From assembly GCA_024867545.1 (NCBI GenBank), contig JANFNE010000055.1, forward strand, positions 62,001-126,000: 64,000 nucleotides of DNA. Direction: 5' to 3'. The translations under genes were made by a program, and so were the position numbers. The notes beneath the pieces were generated by a model, which did no database searches, was not told where the DNA came from, and saw nothing but the letters and a program-made list of their open reading frames with translations. The stretch comes from Phytopythium helicoides. Lineage: Eukaryota; Oomycota; Peronosporomycetes; Pythiales; Pythiaceae. Below, piece after piece: positions 10,953 to 24,395 of the stretch (position 1 is the first letter of the stretch; each line of letters opens with the position of its first letter).

Positions 10953-13900
10953 CTACGCCATCGGGAGCAATTGCTGCACGCTCTTGCTGTAGACGACCGT
11001 GAGCGCGGCGCGCACATCAGCACTCGGCGTCTTAATGAGCTCCGTCAACAGCGGGTACAGCCACGACAAGTGCCGCTTGGTCTACACAACAATAAGTCAG
11101 TAAGCAATCCGCTCTTACTCCAATCTACCAAGCACCCTGTCACGCACCTCATCCGCGTCAAACTCGGCAACCTCTTTCAGCGACCCAACCAACAGAGGCG
11201 CGTAGCGAGCGGCGCGCTGCTGTGCGTCCACCGGTACGGCCACGTGGGGGAACGAGAGCGCGCGGACACCGTCGGGGATGGTCCACGTCAAGTATTCTTG
11301 CAAAGTTTGCTTGAGCAGCTGCGCCATATGCTTACGCGCTTCGTCCCGCTTTGATGCAGATGCTCGGGGCTCGCGGATCAAGCTCAACAGCACATGCAGG
11401 TACTGGCGCTTACCTTCGACCTCTTGAAGCAACAGGCTTGGCAAGTCGCTTGCGTCCGCCTTGCCATAGTTCCAGCCGGCACGAGCAAGCGCCAAACGCA
11501 ACTCCACTGCGTCATTCACCTTGCGAGCAAACTGGAAACTCTCGCGGAGACATGTGAGCAAACTAGTAACGTGGCCTTCACTCAGCGCCAATTGCCGCTC
11601 AAAGCGCGACGCGAGCACATGACCCAGCACGTGTTGTACTGCTAGAATAACAGGCAAGGTGGGTGCGCGGATGGGAAGCGCTGCGCGTTCACCTCGGTTT
11701 CAGTCACCACCTTGGCAGGCACATTGGACGGGAACTGGAAACCAAGCACGCGCACTGTGTCGGGATACATGGCAATGACAGATGGCAGTCGAGGCGACAT
11801 TAGACCGCCTGGGGATAGCGGAGACGGCTGAACTCCTGGCGAAGAAGGAGTGACAGGTGAGGATGACCGCGCCATGGGAATAGGCGGGTCGTTCATGAAG
11901 AAGATCCACGTCGGCTCGGCACGCGCCATGACGGACCGCAGCTCGTCAGCGATCAACCCCCACACATCATCAGGGAACTTGTGTCCATGCGCGACCAGCA
12001 TCTGTTCCAGTGCAGACGCCGACGCCGCGGCGAGCTCCTCCTCCATGTCAGTCGTGTCCATGCACTTGCCGAGCAAGAAGAGCACCTCCGGGAGGAACCC
12101 AACCACGTCATAGTACATGCCGAAGCACTCGAGCAGCCGCTGAAGGCAATAAGTAGACGTCGCCATACCAGTGCGATACTGGATGCGTGTCGCAGTCGAA
12201 GACGACGGGAGCGATAGCTTTGGTGGTCCACGTGAGCCCTTTTCAACAAATACCTCGAGATGGCGCAGTTCATCTAGCAATGGGATGAGTACGCCCTTGA
12301 AGATCAGTGACCACAAACCCGACGAGAACTTTTCGCCATGCTTCTCGAGAGAGTTGAACAGCGCGTGTAGCGATGCGAGCCGAACGTCAATCGGCGGTCA
12401 GCAGAGAGCGTTGACAAAGCTGTCAGCACTGGCCACCACATACGTGTGTGAGCGGATGAGTCGTTGTAGGTAGCGTTTGTATCACTTGGTGCAGTGACAG
12501 ATAGCACGGAGCTCTTACGACGCGGAGACGCAGGTGGAGACAGAGCTGAAATCTCCTCTTCAAGTGTTCGAGAAGACTCCTGTTTCTCATAGCGCACTGG
12601 TCCTCGCTTTCCGTTGCTCGCAGCCTCAGGCTCCTCTGCACCTCCACCGATAACTGATGCTCGTTTCTTGAATCCAACACGTTTCGCCACCGATGTCTCG
12701 ACAAACAGCTTTTCAATCACTTGCCCATTCGCAAGCTTTTCCATGCACACGTTCTCGAGAATGCCGATGCAGTCGATGCTGAGCTTAGTCAATGTCATAT
12801 TTTCTGCCATGTTGCGCTCAACTTCGTCGCATCCGCACACAGCAAACGCCAGCAAACATTCGACAGCGTCAACAAACACTTCAACAATTCGATCAAAGTG
12901 GCTGTCGAACACGCGCTGAGCAATCTGGAAACCCAATCGCACAATCTTGTCTTGCTGATCGTAGTTACCGGGCTCGTAGGTTTCCGCAGCAACTCGAAGA
13001 ACGCCCCAAATCGTTTTCCACCCCGACTTGATATTCGTCACGCGCGCAAGAATCATGTTCTCGACGCATCGAAGCACAAGCTCGCGGATCTCCATCGAGA
13101 TCGCGTTCGACATGATAACTTCGAAAGGTGCCAAGAAAAGTCGCTGGAAGTTAAAGTCCTTGAGCTCTTCGCGTTCAAGAAATTTCATGCTGAGCTGGCG
13201 CAGCGAGTCGATGGCGTACATTGCAATAGATAGATTGTCATGGCACCCAATGGTTGTAAAGTGTCGCGATAGCACCTTCCAAGTAGTCGCCCAGACGACT
13301 CGCGCCCGGATGTTCATGTTCATGTCAGCAACCTCGACTAGTTTCTGCAGTGAGAATACGCGAGGCGCGCTTAGGAAACCCTCGCCACGAGTTGATGATG
13401 ACAAAGGGCGGCCCGTCGCAATGGCACCCGAGCACTCGGTCAGCGACACCACTGTTAGTTGCAGCACGAACTCTTGCAGTGCCGAGTCACTGAGCGCCAC
13501 AGAGCTGCTGAATACGCGGTCGCTCGCAAGCGAGTCGATCTCCGCCAGTACGCGGGACGCGTTCTCGTCTTCGATCGCCGAGTTGTACGCCTCACTATCC
13601 GCACCTCCATTCGCACTCATATTCGGAGTGCTAGCAGAGCTGTCGCGGTGGGACGGAGACGGAGAGAGAATTGACGAAGACGACGAAAGCCCACGCCGAC
13701 TGCCTGTGCTGACGAGACTTGCAGTTGGTGTTCCCGGTCCACTGGATCCGTGAGGAGAAGCCTGGTTGAAGAATTGCATCTCCGAGTGTAGTCCTTGAGC
13801 ATGTGTCTGGATGCGAGCGAGCTGGGAAATGCATTGCAGGATGTCACGCCACGAGTCACCAAGGAAGTTGCCTTCCTTGACACTAATTGAGATCAGCGCC

Positions 13901-16900
13901 TTGATGGCCTCGATGTTCTTCGGACGCATTATTCGCGACGCTGTTGTGTGTAGCGCTGTAAACTTGGCGAGCACCGTCACGAACGCATCGCGCTCTGCCG
14001 GCATATTCAGCCGAGACGACAAGTGGATCGCGTGTTTGAACGAATTCAGGCACAGCTGAATAGCCACCTGGAGCGTCAGAGGACTCAAAAATGACCGAGC
14101 AAGACGCCAGTAGAGGCGCCCACACAGTCTCAAACATTGGTCGCACAAAGCTAGTCTCAGAAAAGTCCGTGACTAGGTGGAACTGGCTGGAAGGAGACGT
14201 CGCCGACATCGGAGCGGCTGGTGCTTGGCCATCAATTCCTCCATCTGGGGGAAGCACTACCGCTGGATTCGCACTCGAAGAGCCATTTGTCACGTTTCGC
14301 GCCGAGTATCCAGCTGGATTCCGCCGCTTGAATAATGCCTCCGACTGACGCACCATGGTCTCACGCTCCTTGATGTATGCATCGCGGCGCTGGCGATCGG
14401 CTGCAGCGATAGACTGCCCAAAAATGGTGGTCGCAGCGACAGCTTTGACACCCGCACCCATGCGCTTGTTGCGAGCCTTGAAATCTTCGTCCTCCTTGAG
14501 CGAAATCGGCGTCTGCTTGATGCGGTCAAAGATTCCGCTCATATACTCTTCAGGAAGATCCTCGCCATTGTTGATGCCGCGGTTGTTGCGCAAGAAACCG
14601 GCTTTGTCCATTTTCTTCTCCTCGGGGATGCTCGGGTTGTGAAGATCGGTCTGTAGCATAATGATCGAGAACGACAGGATGAAAGCTGTATCAGCGCTTG
14701 GGAAGAGTCCAGGCGGACACGACGAGTAGTAGCGTTCTGCAAACTTTTCCATCATGCGATCAATCTTCTGGGACTCGCCAGGAAGGCGAAAGCCAGCCAA
14801 AAAGTGGCGGATTGCTACGTCAATCTCCATGCCAGTGAAGTCCATCATATCCACGTACTCGTGCAACACTTTAACGCAGAAGCCGCCCTGGTATTGCTGC
14901 TCTTTGCCGAGATACTCGCCGACTTCCGTCTTGTCCAGCTTACCGTTGTGTTCGTGAAGAAAACGCGCAACTTCGCGTGGAGTTCCTTGGCCCAGATGAC
15001 CGTGCTGCACAAGATACTGGATACCAGCGCTTGGTTTCGCGTTGAATTTCAGCACACCATTCGCAAGCTCCTCCTGCCGCTTCTTCTTGCGATCGAATGC
15101 CTCAACTGCCGACATCGCTTGTGTTGTCGATGTAGTTGTAGAGGTTGATGGAGAAATCGCTGCTTCTTGAGGAGATGTCTCGTCATCGTTCTCCCCCAAG
15201 CTGTCGTGTTGCCGAGGCTGCGAAGCACCCGAGTTGGTCCGCGCATTACTGTTGCTTGGAGTCTTCTTTTCAGTCTCAACAAAATTGGCAGCCTTCTTTA
15301 GCGACGCAACAGTGGCAGTAAGACACTCGAGACCCTTCAGCACGAGTGCCGCGTCGTTCTGCTGCATCTTAACCCGCACGCTAGACGAGAGCGATGCATA
15401 CTGCGCGGCGGCGTCTTTCTTGCCCTTGGCGATCTTTGCCAGCGCGTCCACAATCTGCTTAAACAAGGTCATTCGTGTTCCAATCGCAGTCGTAGTTCAG
15501 GAAGATCTCCCCCAGGATCGAGGCGTCATCGCACAAATTGTTGAGCACCTCAAGCACGAGCATCTTGTGCTCGAAACTCGAGTTCTCGGACTGCAAGATA
15601 CGCAGAAAGATGGACGTCACGAAAATGTCGATTTCGGCCTTGAGGTGGCGCTTGAAGTTGTTGATCAGCACGAGAAACACTGAAGTGACAGCCCAACGAT
15701 CTGCGTGTAGTTGGACGTACAATTCTGCAGCAGAGATTGGCACAGGTACTGCCGGATCGCGTGGATAAAGCGTTCACCGCGACGGAAAGACGGACCAGCG
15801 TTGTTGATGATCGACAGCACAAGCTCAAGTGACAAAATCTTGCTCTGGAACGCAAAAGGGTCGTCTGTCGCTGCGTTCCCCGTGCTTGCAAGCCCGCTGA
15901 CACCAGATCCACCCCCAACACCCGAGTCTTCGGCAACCGAGCGCATCGAGATTCGACACAGTGATCGGAAAAGCAGAAATGCGTCCTTGTGTAGGACAGA
16001 TGGAAATGACGGCGCAAACATTGGAGGGGTTGTACTGGCGGGTGACCGTTGCTGCTGCAGCTTTTTGGGTTGCTGCGTCGGCTCGTCCTGAGGCGGATTC
16101 TTGTCGAGTTGCGTGGAAGTGGATGAAGGTGCTTGTGCAGTCGTAAGCCCAAGCCCAAGAATCCGCGAAACATCAGGGTACAGCGCGATGTTGTCCTCTG
16201 CGACCAGCGTAGCAGGCGTGACGGGTAGATCGGAGGCCGTGGACACGCGGCTGTCGTGCTCGTCCTCGCTCTGCTGTTGCTTTTGCTGCTGCTCCTGCTG
16301 CTCGAGCGCGACCTTGAGCGTGGCGGCCGTCTCCTGCTCCACGCGCTGGTCGAAAGTCTCCATGCGCTGGAATACAATGCTGATGATCTGCTGCAGCGTT
16401 GCCTTGGCGACCATCTGGTTGGTGGCGTTCTTGCTCACGAGGTGGATGTGGTAGCACGCGCGCACGGCCTTGAGCAGCGAGTGTTCGTGCACCTCGCACG
16501 TGGTGGTGGTCACGGCCGTGAGCAGCACGCGCAGCACCTGAATCTGCACGGTCTCATCCGGGTGGTCGTTGCAGTCGCAGATGACCTCCACGATGCAGTC
16601 GATGAGCTTCCAGTTCTCGTCGAGCGAGCCTCCGTCCTCCCCTGCGTCTCCCCCCGCGGGTCCGCCGCTGTTGCTGCTACTATTATTATTATTGCTGCTG
16701 CTGCTGCTGTTGCTGCTGCCGCTGGCCGCGCCCACGAGCGTCGCGAACGCCGCCGAGCGCAGGCTCCTGGGCGTGGCGGCGCCCGACTTGTTGACCAGCC
16801 GCTTGCGGATGCCGTCGGGGATGGCGCCGTTGCCGCGCAGAAAGCCAAAGGCCAGGAACTTCTCCACGCAGTCGAGCGCGATGGCCATGAGCTTGGCGTG

Positions 16901-17114
16901 CCGCGTCAAGGCACGCGAGCAGAAAGGGCTCGAACGGCACCTCGAGCGCGCCGCTGACGCCGCCACCGCCGCCCCCAGAGGCCGCCGCCGCGCCGCGCTC
17001 CGCCGCCGCCGACACCTTGGCCTGCGCCGCGTCGATGACGTCGCGCAGCTCGCGGTGGCTGCGCGTGCACGCCTTGCGCAGCTTGGCCAGCGCCTTGAGC
17101 ACCGTCGCCTCCAT
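10953..17114 (-). CDS. Sec7-domain ARF guanine-nucleotide exchange factor, BIG/Sec7p class (frame interrupted)
   Basis: It activates ARF GTPases at the trans-Golgi for vesicle budding. The ATG at 17114 sits in a good context (GCCGCCATGG). The order is: DCB region (VLKALAKLRKACTRSHREL, LMAIALDCVEKFLAFGFL), poly-Ser/Asn and Gln-rich linkers, HUS domain ending in the HUS box EIFLNYDCDWNTNDL, then the Sec7 domain near 14.4-15.1 kb with the catalytic glutamate loop FRLPGESQKIDRMMEKFAER and SFSIIMLQTDLHNPSI. HDS helices follow (LSIAMYAIDSLRQLSMKFLE, NIKSGWKTIWGVLR, LWSLIFKGVLIPLLDELRHL). A 66-base intron (11147-11082) precedes the final exon, 11081-10953, which ends QLLPMA. One-base shifts occur near 16903, 15680, 15466, 14074, 12389 and 11679; they sum to zero, giving 2031 aa. 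Loss of this gene is normally not tolerated, so errors are more likely than decay. Confidence 0.9.
11082..11147 (-). other. last intron of the ARF-GEF gene
   Basis: On the minus strand a GTGCGTGACA donor follows GATGAG, and a TTGTTGTGTAG acceptor precedes ACCAAGCGG. The 66-base length is typical of oomycete introns, and the junction is phase 0. Confidence 0.75.
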
Positions 17115-17277
17115 GGCGGCACGTGGCTCTCGGCGGGGCGTTTTTCGTGTGGGAAAATATCCGCCTTCGGTCCAGTGACATGCCCGCTAAAGCAGAACAA
17201 CTTTCCAAAAAGGACGATGGACATGGAGGGGATTTTGTTTTTGCTTGCTGCCGAGGTGAGGTGATCAGGAAAGGATC

Positions 17278-17299
17278 GAGAGAGAGAGAGAGAGAGAGA
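17278..17299. repeat. (GA)11 microsatellite
   Basis: Perfect GA/TC dinucleotide run in the presumed 5' untranslated region of the ARF-GEF gene, between it and transporter copy 1. Confidence 0.9.
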
Positions 17300-17376
17300 T
17301 GCAAGCAGGTCGAATGCTGCGTTGAGAGTACCAGAGACAAAAAGCAACATAAAAAAAAGTAGCCGACGACTTTGGC

Positions 17377-19106
17377 TTAGCAGCCGTCACCGCCTGCGAT
17401 CACGAGACACGAGGTGCTCGGGAAGATGGCCATGATGTTGGTCATGACGGACCAGACGACGGCGAAGCACACGTAGAAAACGGTGATCCCGCCCAGCCAC
17501 TTGCTCGACCCGCCCTTCCGCAGCAGCTCCTGCGTCGCCTCCTTCTGGCTGGGCAGCAGGATCAAAAACACCCACGCGAAGATGGTGAACGCGTACATGA
17601 TGATCACGGCGTAGGTAATGTCCATGCGAATCGAGTGGTCATCTTCCTGAATGCGAGCCGTCGTGAGGTTCAGCGGACGGTCTAACACGAGCGTCAACGT
17701 CGTCGCGAAAAGGGCCAGGCGACGTTGCCGACCGTCGTCACCAAGCCATACACAGCGCTCTCGTTGCCCTCCTCGATGATCTCAACAATCACAAAGTTGG
17801 CAATCATCCAGCCGATGCCAGAGGGAAGCTGCACGGCGATGGGCGGACCGAGCCAGAACCACTGGTTACGGAGCACGTCCCAGACCGTGATAAGTGTCGT
17901 TGCGCAGTCAATGACAATGACGAAAAGGCTCGTGCCGATGATCATCCAGTGCCAGTTCCATCGCAGCCCCCACTTGGACGTGACCGTAAGGCCGATCATG
18001 AAGAGTAAGTTGCTCAGGATATCCGAGATGGTGCTGTTGATCGGAGTGACGCCCACCATATATTCCTGCACGGGCGAGCTAGCAGTGTAGGTGATACCTT
18101 GGAACACGTTGTAGAAGAAAACAAATGCGACGACTTGGTACACAGCGCGCTTGCAAATGAGGTTATACAGCTGGGTAATGTATGCGCGGAATCCTTGGCC
18201 AGCATGCTTCTCTTCCTTGATGAAGAACCACGTTGCGGGGAACACAGGCAATGTGCAGACCGTGAAGATGATCATGAGCTGAGGGAAGCTGAGCGAGAAG
18301 TCAAAGGTCCCGCCATAATCTTCACCGTTGAAGCAAAACCCTGTGATGATCTCGCCGACGATCACGAAGACCGTGCGCACCGTGTAGATAGTCGTTTGAA
18401 TAGTGCCGCGTTTGTCAAGAGGCTCGCGCTGCGCCATTGCTGCCATGATTCCATCGGCGCAGACGTCTGACATGACGTAGCCGAATGCCGCGAAGAACAT
18501 GAGCATGACGTACTTGGCACCTTCCGATGGAGCGGCATAGTTGATGCGCGCGCGGATTTCATCCGTGTAGTCGGAGGGATCAACATCACGGTCGGATGCG
18601 ACGGTGTAGTACGGCTTGCCAACGGGAAGAACGGCCATCACCACGAGCATAATGAAGCAGATCCCCCACCCGAGGACCATGTATGGGCGACGGCGGTAGC
18701 CGAAGATCGGGAAGCAGTCAGTGACGATTCCGTAAAATGCTTTGAAGCTCCACGGCAACACAACAAGGGTGCTAGCCGTAGTCACCTGTGAGCCCGTGCA
18801 GTTGAGATACTCTTGCAGGAACGGGTAGATAGTCTCGGGGAGCGAGCCGTACACAAGCCCGACGACCGCGTACTGAACGAGCAGTCCGACACTCTCACGG
18901 CTGAGCAGCACCGGTGGCGGCCCCGCTCGCAATGCACCTCCCTCAAATTCTCCGCCAGATGTCACATCAGGTGTCTTGACGACGACGTAGTTGCCTTCCT
19001 CGACGTCTCTGGGGACTGAGGTGCCACTCACATACGACAGCCGCGCGACGAGCTCTGTGTCAATCTTGTTGCCACCGGTGCCCGGCGCGTGGTTCCCAAT
19101 CGCCAT
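17377..19106 (-). CDS. BT1/FBT-family transporter, copy 1 of 15 (one frameshift)
   Basis: This is a 12-helix major-facilitator-type carrier of the folate-biopterin transporter family (Pfam BT1). Family marks are LVVLPWSFKAFYGIVSDCFP followed by GYRRRPY, then YVMSDVCADG and AQREPLDKRGTIQ. The start is the ATG of MAIGNHAPGTGG at 19106; the frame is open further upstream but without the family pattern. A missing base in or beside the A-run at 17707-17711 breaks the frame after TTVGNVA; corrected length is 576 aa. The end is FPSTSCLVIAGGDGC. The substrate could be a pterin, folate or another organic anion and cannot be read from sequence. Closest neighbour is copy 2. Only a weak Inr-like site is visible (near 19165-19178). 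Confidence 0.88.
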
Positions 19107-19736
19107 GGTCTTGCCCCGCGATTTGGTAGAAGAGGTCGACTCGTGCTGCGTGTGGCGTAGCTGGCCGATTGCGCAATGTCGCACCACTGACCGAAGCTCC
19201 AGTGCACACTCGTCAACGGCTTGTCAAGGGAGCTCAGCTCCCTTCAGAAATCTCGCACCGGACACTGATAGTCTCGTCCACAGCCTGTGACAGGCATTTG
19301 CTGGCTGGTCTCATGTGATGACCCCTTCCATATAAACATCAAGTAAAAGGTAGGTACTGCGGTATACCAGCATACAAAAATGCTCACGAATGGCAAAGTG
19401 ATCGGGAAGGAGACGCGAGGCCTGCGCCATGCACCTCGGTGCAAGCAAAGCAAGCGAATCTAGCGCACACTCGGCCAATCGCTGTGCTGGGCTGTCATGA
19501 CGAGGCACCACGCTTCATTTTGCGCCGCAGTCCAAAAAACGAACAAAATATGCTTGAAAACGTACTACCTCGACAGGTGGTTCGCTTCAAATTGGTGTTG
19601 AAGCGCCCCGACAGCAGCCCTGCCGACACAAATCCGAGGTGATGCCATGATGGGAGGTGGACCGACATGGGTGAAAACGAGTGAACGTTGTGATTACCGA
19701 AAGAAACTCACACAAAACGACTGCAGGGGAGCGAGC
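19107..19736. other. intergenic spacer, copies 1-2
   Basis: No gene supported; short chance frames only. The segment next to 19106 is the presumed promoter of copy 1. Confidence 0.5.
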
Positions 19737-21463
19737 TTAGCAGCCCGAGCCACCAGCGATCACAAGGCACGAGGTGCTGTCGAAGATGGCCATGATGTTG
19801 GTCATGACCGACCAGACAACCGCAAACAGCACATAGGCGATCGTGAGTGAGCCGAGAAGCTTGTTGGTTCCACCCGTGCGCAGCAGCTCCTGCGTCGCCT
19901 CCTTCTGCTTGGGCAGCAGGAACAGCGACACCCACGAAAATACGGTGAAGGAGTACATGATGATCACAGCATACGTAATGTCCATGCGGATCGAGTGATC
20001 GTCCTCCTGATACGCTCCGTGCTGAGGTTGAAGGGCTGGTCGAGAAGCAGCGTGAACGTGTTGGCGAACGGACTTGCGACGTTACCGACCGTCGTGACCA
20101 GACCGTACATGGCGCCCTCATTGCCTTCCTCAATGATCTCGATAAACACAAAGTTGGCAACGATCCAACCAACACCTGCAGGAATCTGAACTGCGATGGG
20201 CGGGCCGAGCCAAAACCACTGACTGCGGAACACATCCCACACCGTGATGAGCGTCGTCGCGCAGTCGATCACAATCACGAACGCGCCAGTCGCGATAATC
20301 ATCCAGTGCCAGTTCCAACGCAGGCCCCACTTGGACGTGATAGTCAGACCAATCATGAAGAGCAAGTTGCCGAGGAATGTCACTCAGGGTGCTGTTGATT
20401 GGCGTAACCCCAACCATGTACTCCTGAATCGGCGAACTCGCCGTGTACGAGATCGAACCGAGCATGTTGTACAGAAGATGTAGGCAATGACCTTGGAACA
20501 CAGCCCGCCTGCAGATAACGTTGTAGAGCTGCGTAATGTACTTCTTGAAGCCCACACCAGGATGCTTCTCTTCCTTGATGAAGAACCAAGTCGCAGGGAA
20601 CACCGGAAGCGTTGCTACTGCGAAGATGATCATGAGCTGCGCAAAGCTGAGTGAAAAGTCGAAGGTACCGCCATACTCTTCACCATTGAAGCAAAATCCT
20701 GTGATGATCTCGCCAATGATAACGAAGACTGTGCGCACAGCATAAATCGTCGTCTGGATCGTGCCGCGCTTGTCAAGAGGCTCGCGCTGCGCCATCGCTG
20801 CCATGATTCCATCGGCGCAGACATCGGACATGACGTAGCCGAATGCCGCAAAGAACATGAGCATGACGTACTTGGCAGCTTCCGACGGAGCGTCATAGTT
20901 GATGCGCGCGCGGATTTCATCTGTGTAGTCGGAGGGATCAACATCACGGTCGGATGCGACGGTGTAGTACGGCTTGCCAACGGGAAGAACGGCCATCACC
21001 ACGAGCATGATGAAGCAGATCGTCCCATCCGATGAGCATGTAGGGACGGCGACGGTAGCCGAAGATGGGGAAGCAGTCAGAGAGAATGCCATAAAATGCC
21101 TTGAAGCTCCATGGCAACACCACCAGCGTACTGGCTGTCGTGACCTTGGCACCGGAGGCGTTGAGGTACTCCTGCAGGAACGGGTAGATAGGTCTCGGGG
21201 AGCGAGCCGTACACAAGTCCAACGACCGCGTACTGCACGAGCAATCCAATACTCTCGCGGCTGAGCAGCACTGGTGGAGGTCCAGCTCGGAGCGCTCCGC
21301 CTTCGAATTCTTCAGTGACACCGTCGGGAGTCTTGACTCGAGAGTAGTCACCCTCCTCGAGGTCCTTGGGACCTGAAGCCCCGCTGACGTACGATAGACG
21401 AGAGAGTACCTCCGTCTCGACCTTTTTGGGCCCAGTCCCGGGAGCGTGGTTGTTGATTCCCAT
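19737..21463 (-). pseudogene. BT1/FBT-family transporter, copy 2 of 15 (six indels)
   Basis: It starts MGINNHAPGTGPKKVETEVL and ends FDSTSCLVIAGGSGC, and both ends fit the family. Comparison with its neighbours shows an extra G near 21191, an extra C near 21024, an extra T near 20492 compensated by a lost base near 20475 (turning the helix FQVIAYIFLYNML into FQGHCLHLLYNML), an extra A near 20376 and a lost base near 20010. Together they restore a multiple of three (574 aa), so the gene body is complete. It is either a decayed copy or a poorly sequenced one. The glycosylation-type sequon is NASG and the loop motif GYRRRPY. The promoter motif upstream is the best match in the array. Confidence 0.75.
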
Positions 21464-22085
21464 GACCGCCGGTACTTCGGTGGTCGCTTAGTGGTAGACT
21501 TGAGCAGGGGGCGAGCAAATTGAGGAATGAACTCCTGAGCCCGAACATTGTCGGCCCACCTCAGATGAGTCCTCCCCGAGTTAGATAGCACAACATACAG
21601 AACAGCACAGTAAGCGGTACACCACAGAATGCTCCTCGGTGCACGGCCCGGTTTGATTCGAACTTTGAATGGCCACATGACAGGCATGTAGTTGACGCTC
21701 GTGATGGGACTTGCTGCACTATGAATCGCCAGCGACCCAATCACAAACATTAATCTCCATGACGCTTGCCGTAACTTGCCGCGCCCGCGACTTCCCAAAG
21801 CTGATTGGCCATGATCTCAATTGTAGCAGCCCACTCATCGAAGTTCTCCTAAGTGTAAATACGAGTGAACGAGTCAAGATAACTCGGATTGCTGCTCATT
21901 CGAAGCGAAGATCAGCAAGCGACTTTGCAAAGAATGCACGCTGGCGCAAAACGACTTGGCAAGCCGTCCTGTCACTGCACAAATGATCAGCAATACTCTG
22001 CTGGAGAATCCCGAGGGATTACACAGCACAACATAATCAAGATGCGTTATGTATTGAGTCGGAACCCGACTTAGACGTTGGGTGC
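21464..22085. other. intergenic spacer, copies 2-3
   Basis: Contains the copy 2 promoter motif at 21513-21532; otherwise no gene or repeat that I can support. Confidence 0.5.
21513..21532 (-). promoter_or_regulatory. Inr/FPR core promoter of copy 2
   Basis: Minus-strand GTTCATTCCTCAATTTGCTC is close to the oomycete consensus (TCATTYY then CAWTTT). It lies 50 bases upstream of the ATG at 21463. Confidence 0.65.
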
Positions 22086-23810
22086 TTAGCAACCATTTCC
22101 GCCGGCGATCACTAGGCACGCCGTGCTTGCGAAAATGGCCATGATGTTGACCATCACGGACCAGACGATCGCAAAGCTGAGGTAGAACACCGTGAAGGTG
22201 CCAATCAGGCGGCTTCTTCCACCCTTGCGAAGCAGCTTCTGGCATCCCTGCTTCTGGTTTGGGAGCAGGATCAACGCGAACCACGAGACAACAGTAAAGG
22301 CGTACGCAATGATGATAGCGTAGGTCAGGTCCTTGCGGATCGAGTGGTCGTCTTCCTGGATGCGCTCAGTCGTCAGGTTGAACGGCCGGTCCAGCAGCAA
22401 AGTGAAAGTGTTGGCAAACGGAGACGCGACGTTGGCGACCGTCGTCACCAAGCCGTACATCGCACCTTCGCTTCCTTCTTCAATGATCTCGACGATAACA
22501 AAGTTGGCGATCATCCAACCGACACCAGCAGGGAGCTGCACGGCGATGGGCGGGCCAAGCCAGAACCACTGGTCGCGCAGCACGTCCCAGACCGTGATCA
22601 TACTGACCGCGAAGTCAATCGCGATCACAAAAAGACCCGTAGCGACAATCATCCAGTGCCAGTTCCAGCCCTAGACCCCATTTTGAAGTCACCATGAGTC
22701 CAAACATGAAGAGCAGGTTGCTGAGAATGTCGCTGATGGTGCTGTTGATCGGAGTGACGCCTACCATGTACTCCTGCACTGGGGAACTGGCCGTGTACGA
22801 AATCCCACCAAGCAAGTTGTAGAGGAACACGAACGCGATCACTTGGTACACAGCGCGTTTGCACATGGCCTCATAGAGCTGCGTGATGTAGAACTTGAAG
22901 TCAACTCTATCTTGCTTGTCCTCCTTGATGAAGAGCCACGTGGAGGGGAAAACTGGCACCGTGCAGACCGCGAAGATGATCATGAGCTGCGGAAAGCTCA
23001 GCGAGAAGTCGAACGAACCTCCATAGTCCGCACCATTGAAGCAAAATCCAGTGATAATCTCGCCAATCATGACAAATACTGTCCGAACTGTGTAAATCAT
23101 TGTCTGCGTCTTGCCGCGGACCTCAACTGGCTCTCGCTGAGCCAAACCCGCCATGATTGCATCGGCGCACACATCGGACATAACGTAGCCAAATGCCGCA
23201 AAGAACATCAACATCACATACTTGGCGCCTTCCGATGGAGCATCGTAGTTGATTCGGGCCTTAATTTCTGGAGTGTAGTCCGATGGATCAACGTCACGGT
23301 CGCTGGATCGGTGAAATACGGCTTGCCGACTGGAGAGCAGGCCATCACCACGAGCATGATGAAGCAGATCGTCCATCCAATGAGCATGTATGGTCGACGA
23401 CGGTATCCGAAAATGGGGAAGCAGTCGGACAGAATGCCGTAGAAGACCTTAAAACTCCAAGGAAGAACAACAAGGGTGCTAGCAGCAGTCACCTGGGACC
23501 CCGTGGAGTTGAGATACTCTTGCATGAAGGGATAGATGGTTTCGGGCAGTGATCCGTAGATGAGTCCGACGACGGCATATTGCACGAAGAGCCCAATGTT
23601 GTCTCGGCTGGTGAGAACCGGACGCCCTCCAGCTCTCAGTGCGCCACCCTCGAACTCGCCACCTTCGTTGCCGGTTGGGGTCTTGGAGCTGGCGTAGCCT
23701 CCTTCTTCAATGTCTTTGCCAGCTGCGCCGCTCAGGTACGACACACGAGAAATGATGTCGGTGTCGACCTTGTTGGACCCGGCTCCTGGCGCGTGGTTCC
23801 CAATAGGCAT
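22086..23810 (-). CDS. BT1/FBT-family transporter, copy 3 of 15 (two frameshifts)
   Basis: The start MPIGNHAPGAGSNKVDTDII at 23810 matches the family N-terminus, and the end is FASTACLVIAGGNGC. A C is missing near 23301 (CACGGTCGCTGG where copy 4 has CACGGTCCGCTGG) and a T is extra near 22672 (CCCTAGACC where copy 4 has CCCAGACC). The two cancel, giving 574 aa. Distinctive residues shared only with copy 4 are DNIGLFVQYA, ACSPVGKPY and the loop EPVEVRGKTQTM. The C-terminal loop carries LPNQKQGCQKLLRKGG. Two base-level differences in otherwise conserved nucleotide context favour sequencing error. Confidence 0.87.
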
Positions 23811-24395
23811 GATTACGGCTGCTGATGGTCTTCTGAGGTGGAGGTTGAGACTTGAGCAGGAGCCGGCGAGTTTTGGAATGAGCTCCTGGTCGTTTGAGCC
23901 TGAGTGGGGGCGGCTGCCCTGCTCATGGTGGATCTGCTCACGTGCTAACAATGGCCTGACCGAGCGCACAGCAAACGATACCCAACGCATCAAGTTGCTC
24001 GTCGACACAAGTGGCCGTTCTCAGATCAGAACCTTCCCGAATGCTTTGGAATTTGATATTTCTTTATAAACGCTACCGTATTGTGTAGGAATGAACATGT
24101 AACTACACTTACTAATAAATATTATGTATAATATGATATCTCACCACATGGGATCACGTTAATCATATTATGTTGAGGCCTCTCTGATGTGTAACAGATC
24201 CAACTGTGGAGTGAACATGGTTATTTTGCAGTTTTTTTTTTTTGCAAAGTTATCATATATCAAATATCAACGCAAAAACAGTCGCAAATGCTAAATGTAT
24301 TTGATGCCTCAAATATCCTAGCATGTTGGGATGATTGGAATGCCACGAAAGTAGAGTTTCGATAACCTTTGCTGTCGACGAGTCAGCCGACCCTC
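23811..24395. other. intergenic spacer, copies 3-4, partly AT-rich
   Basis: Holds the copy 3 promoter motif. The segment 24060-24360 is AT-rich with a long T-run near 24231-24243; no gene is visible. Confidence 0.5.
23865..23883 (-). promoter_or_regulatory. Inr/FPR core promoter of copy 3
   Basis: Minus-strand GCTCATTCCAAAACTCGCC, 55 bases before the ATG at 23810. Confidence 0.6.
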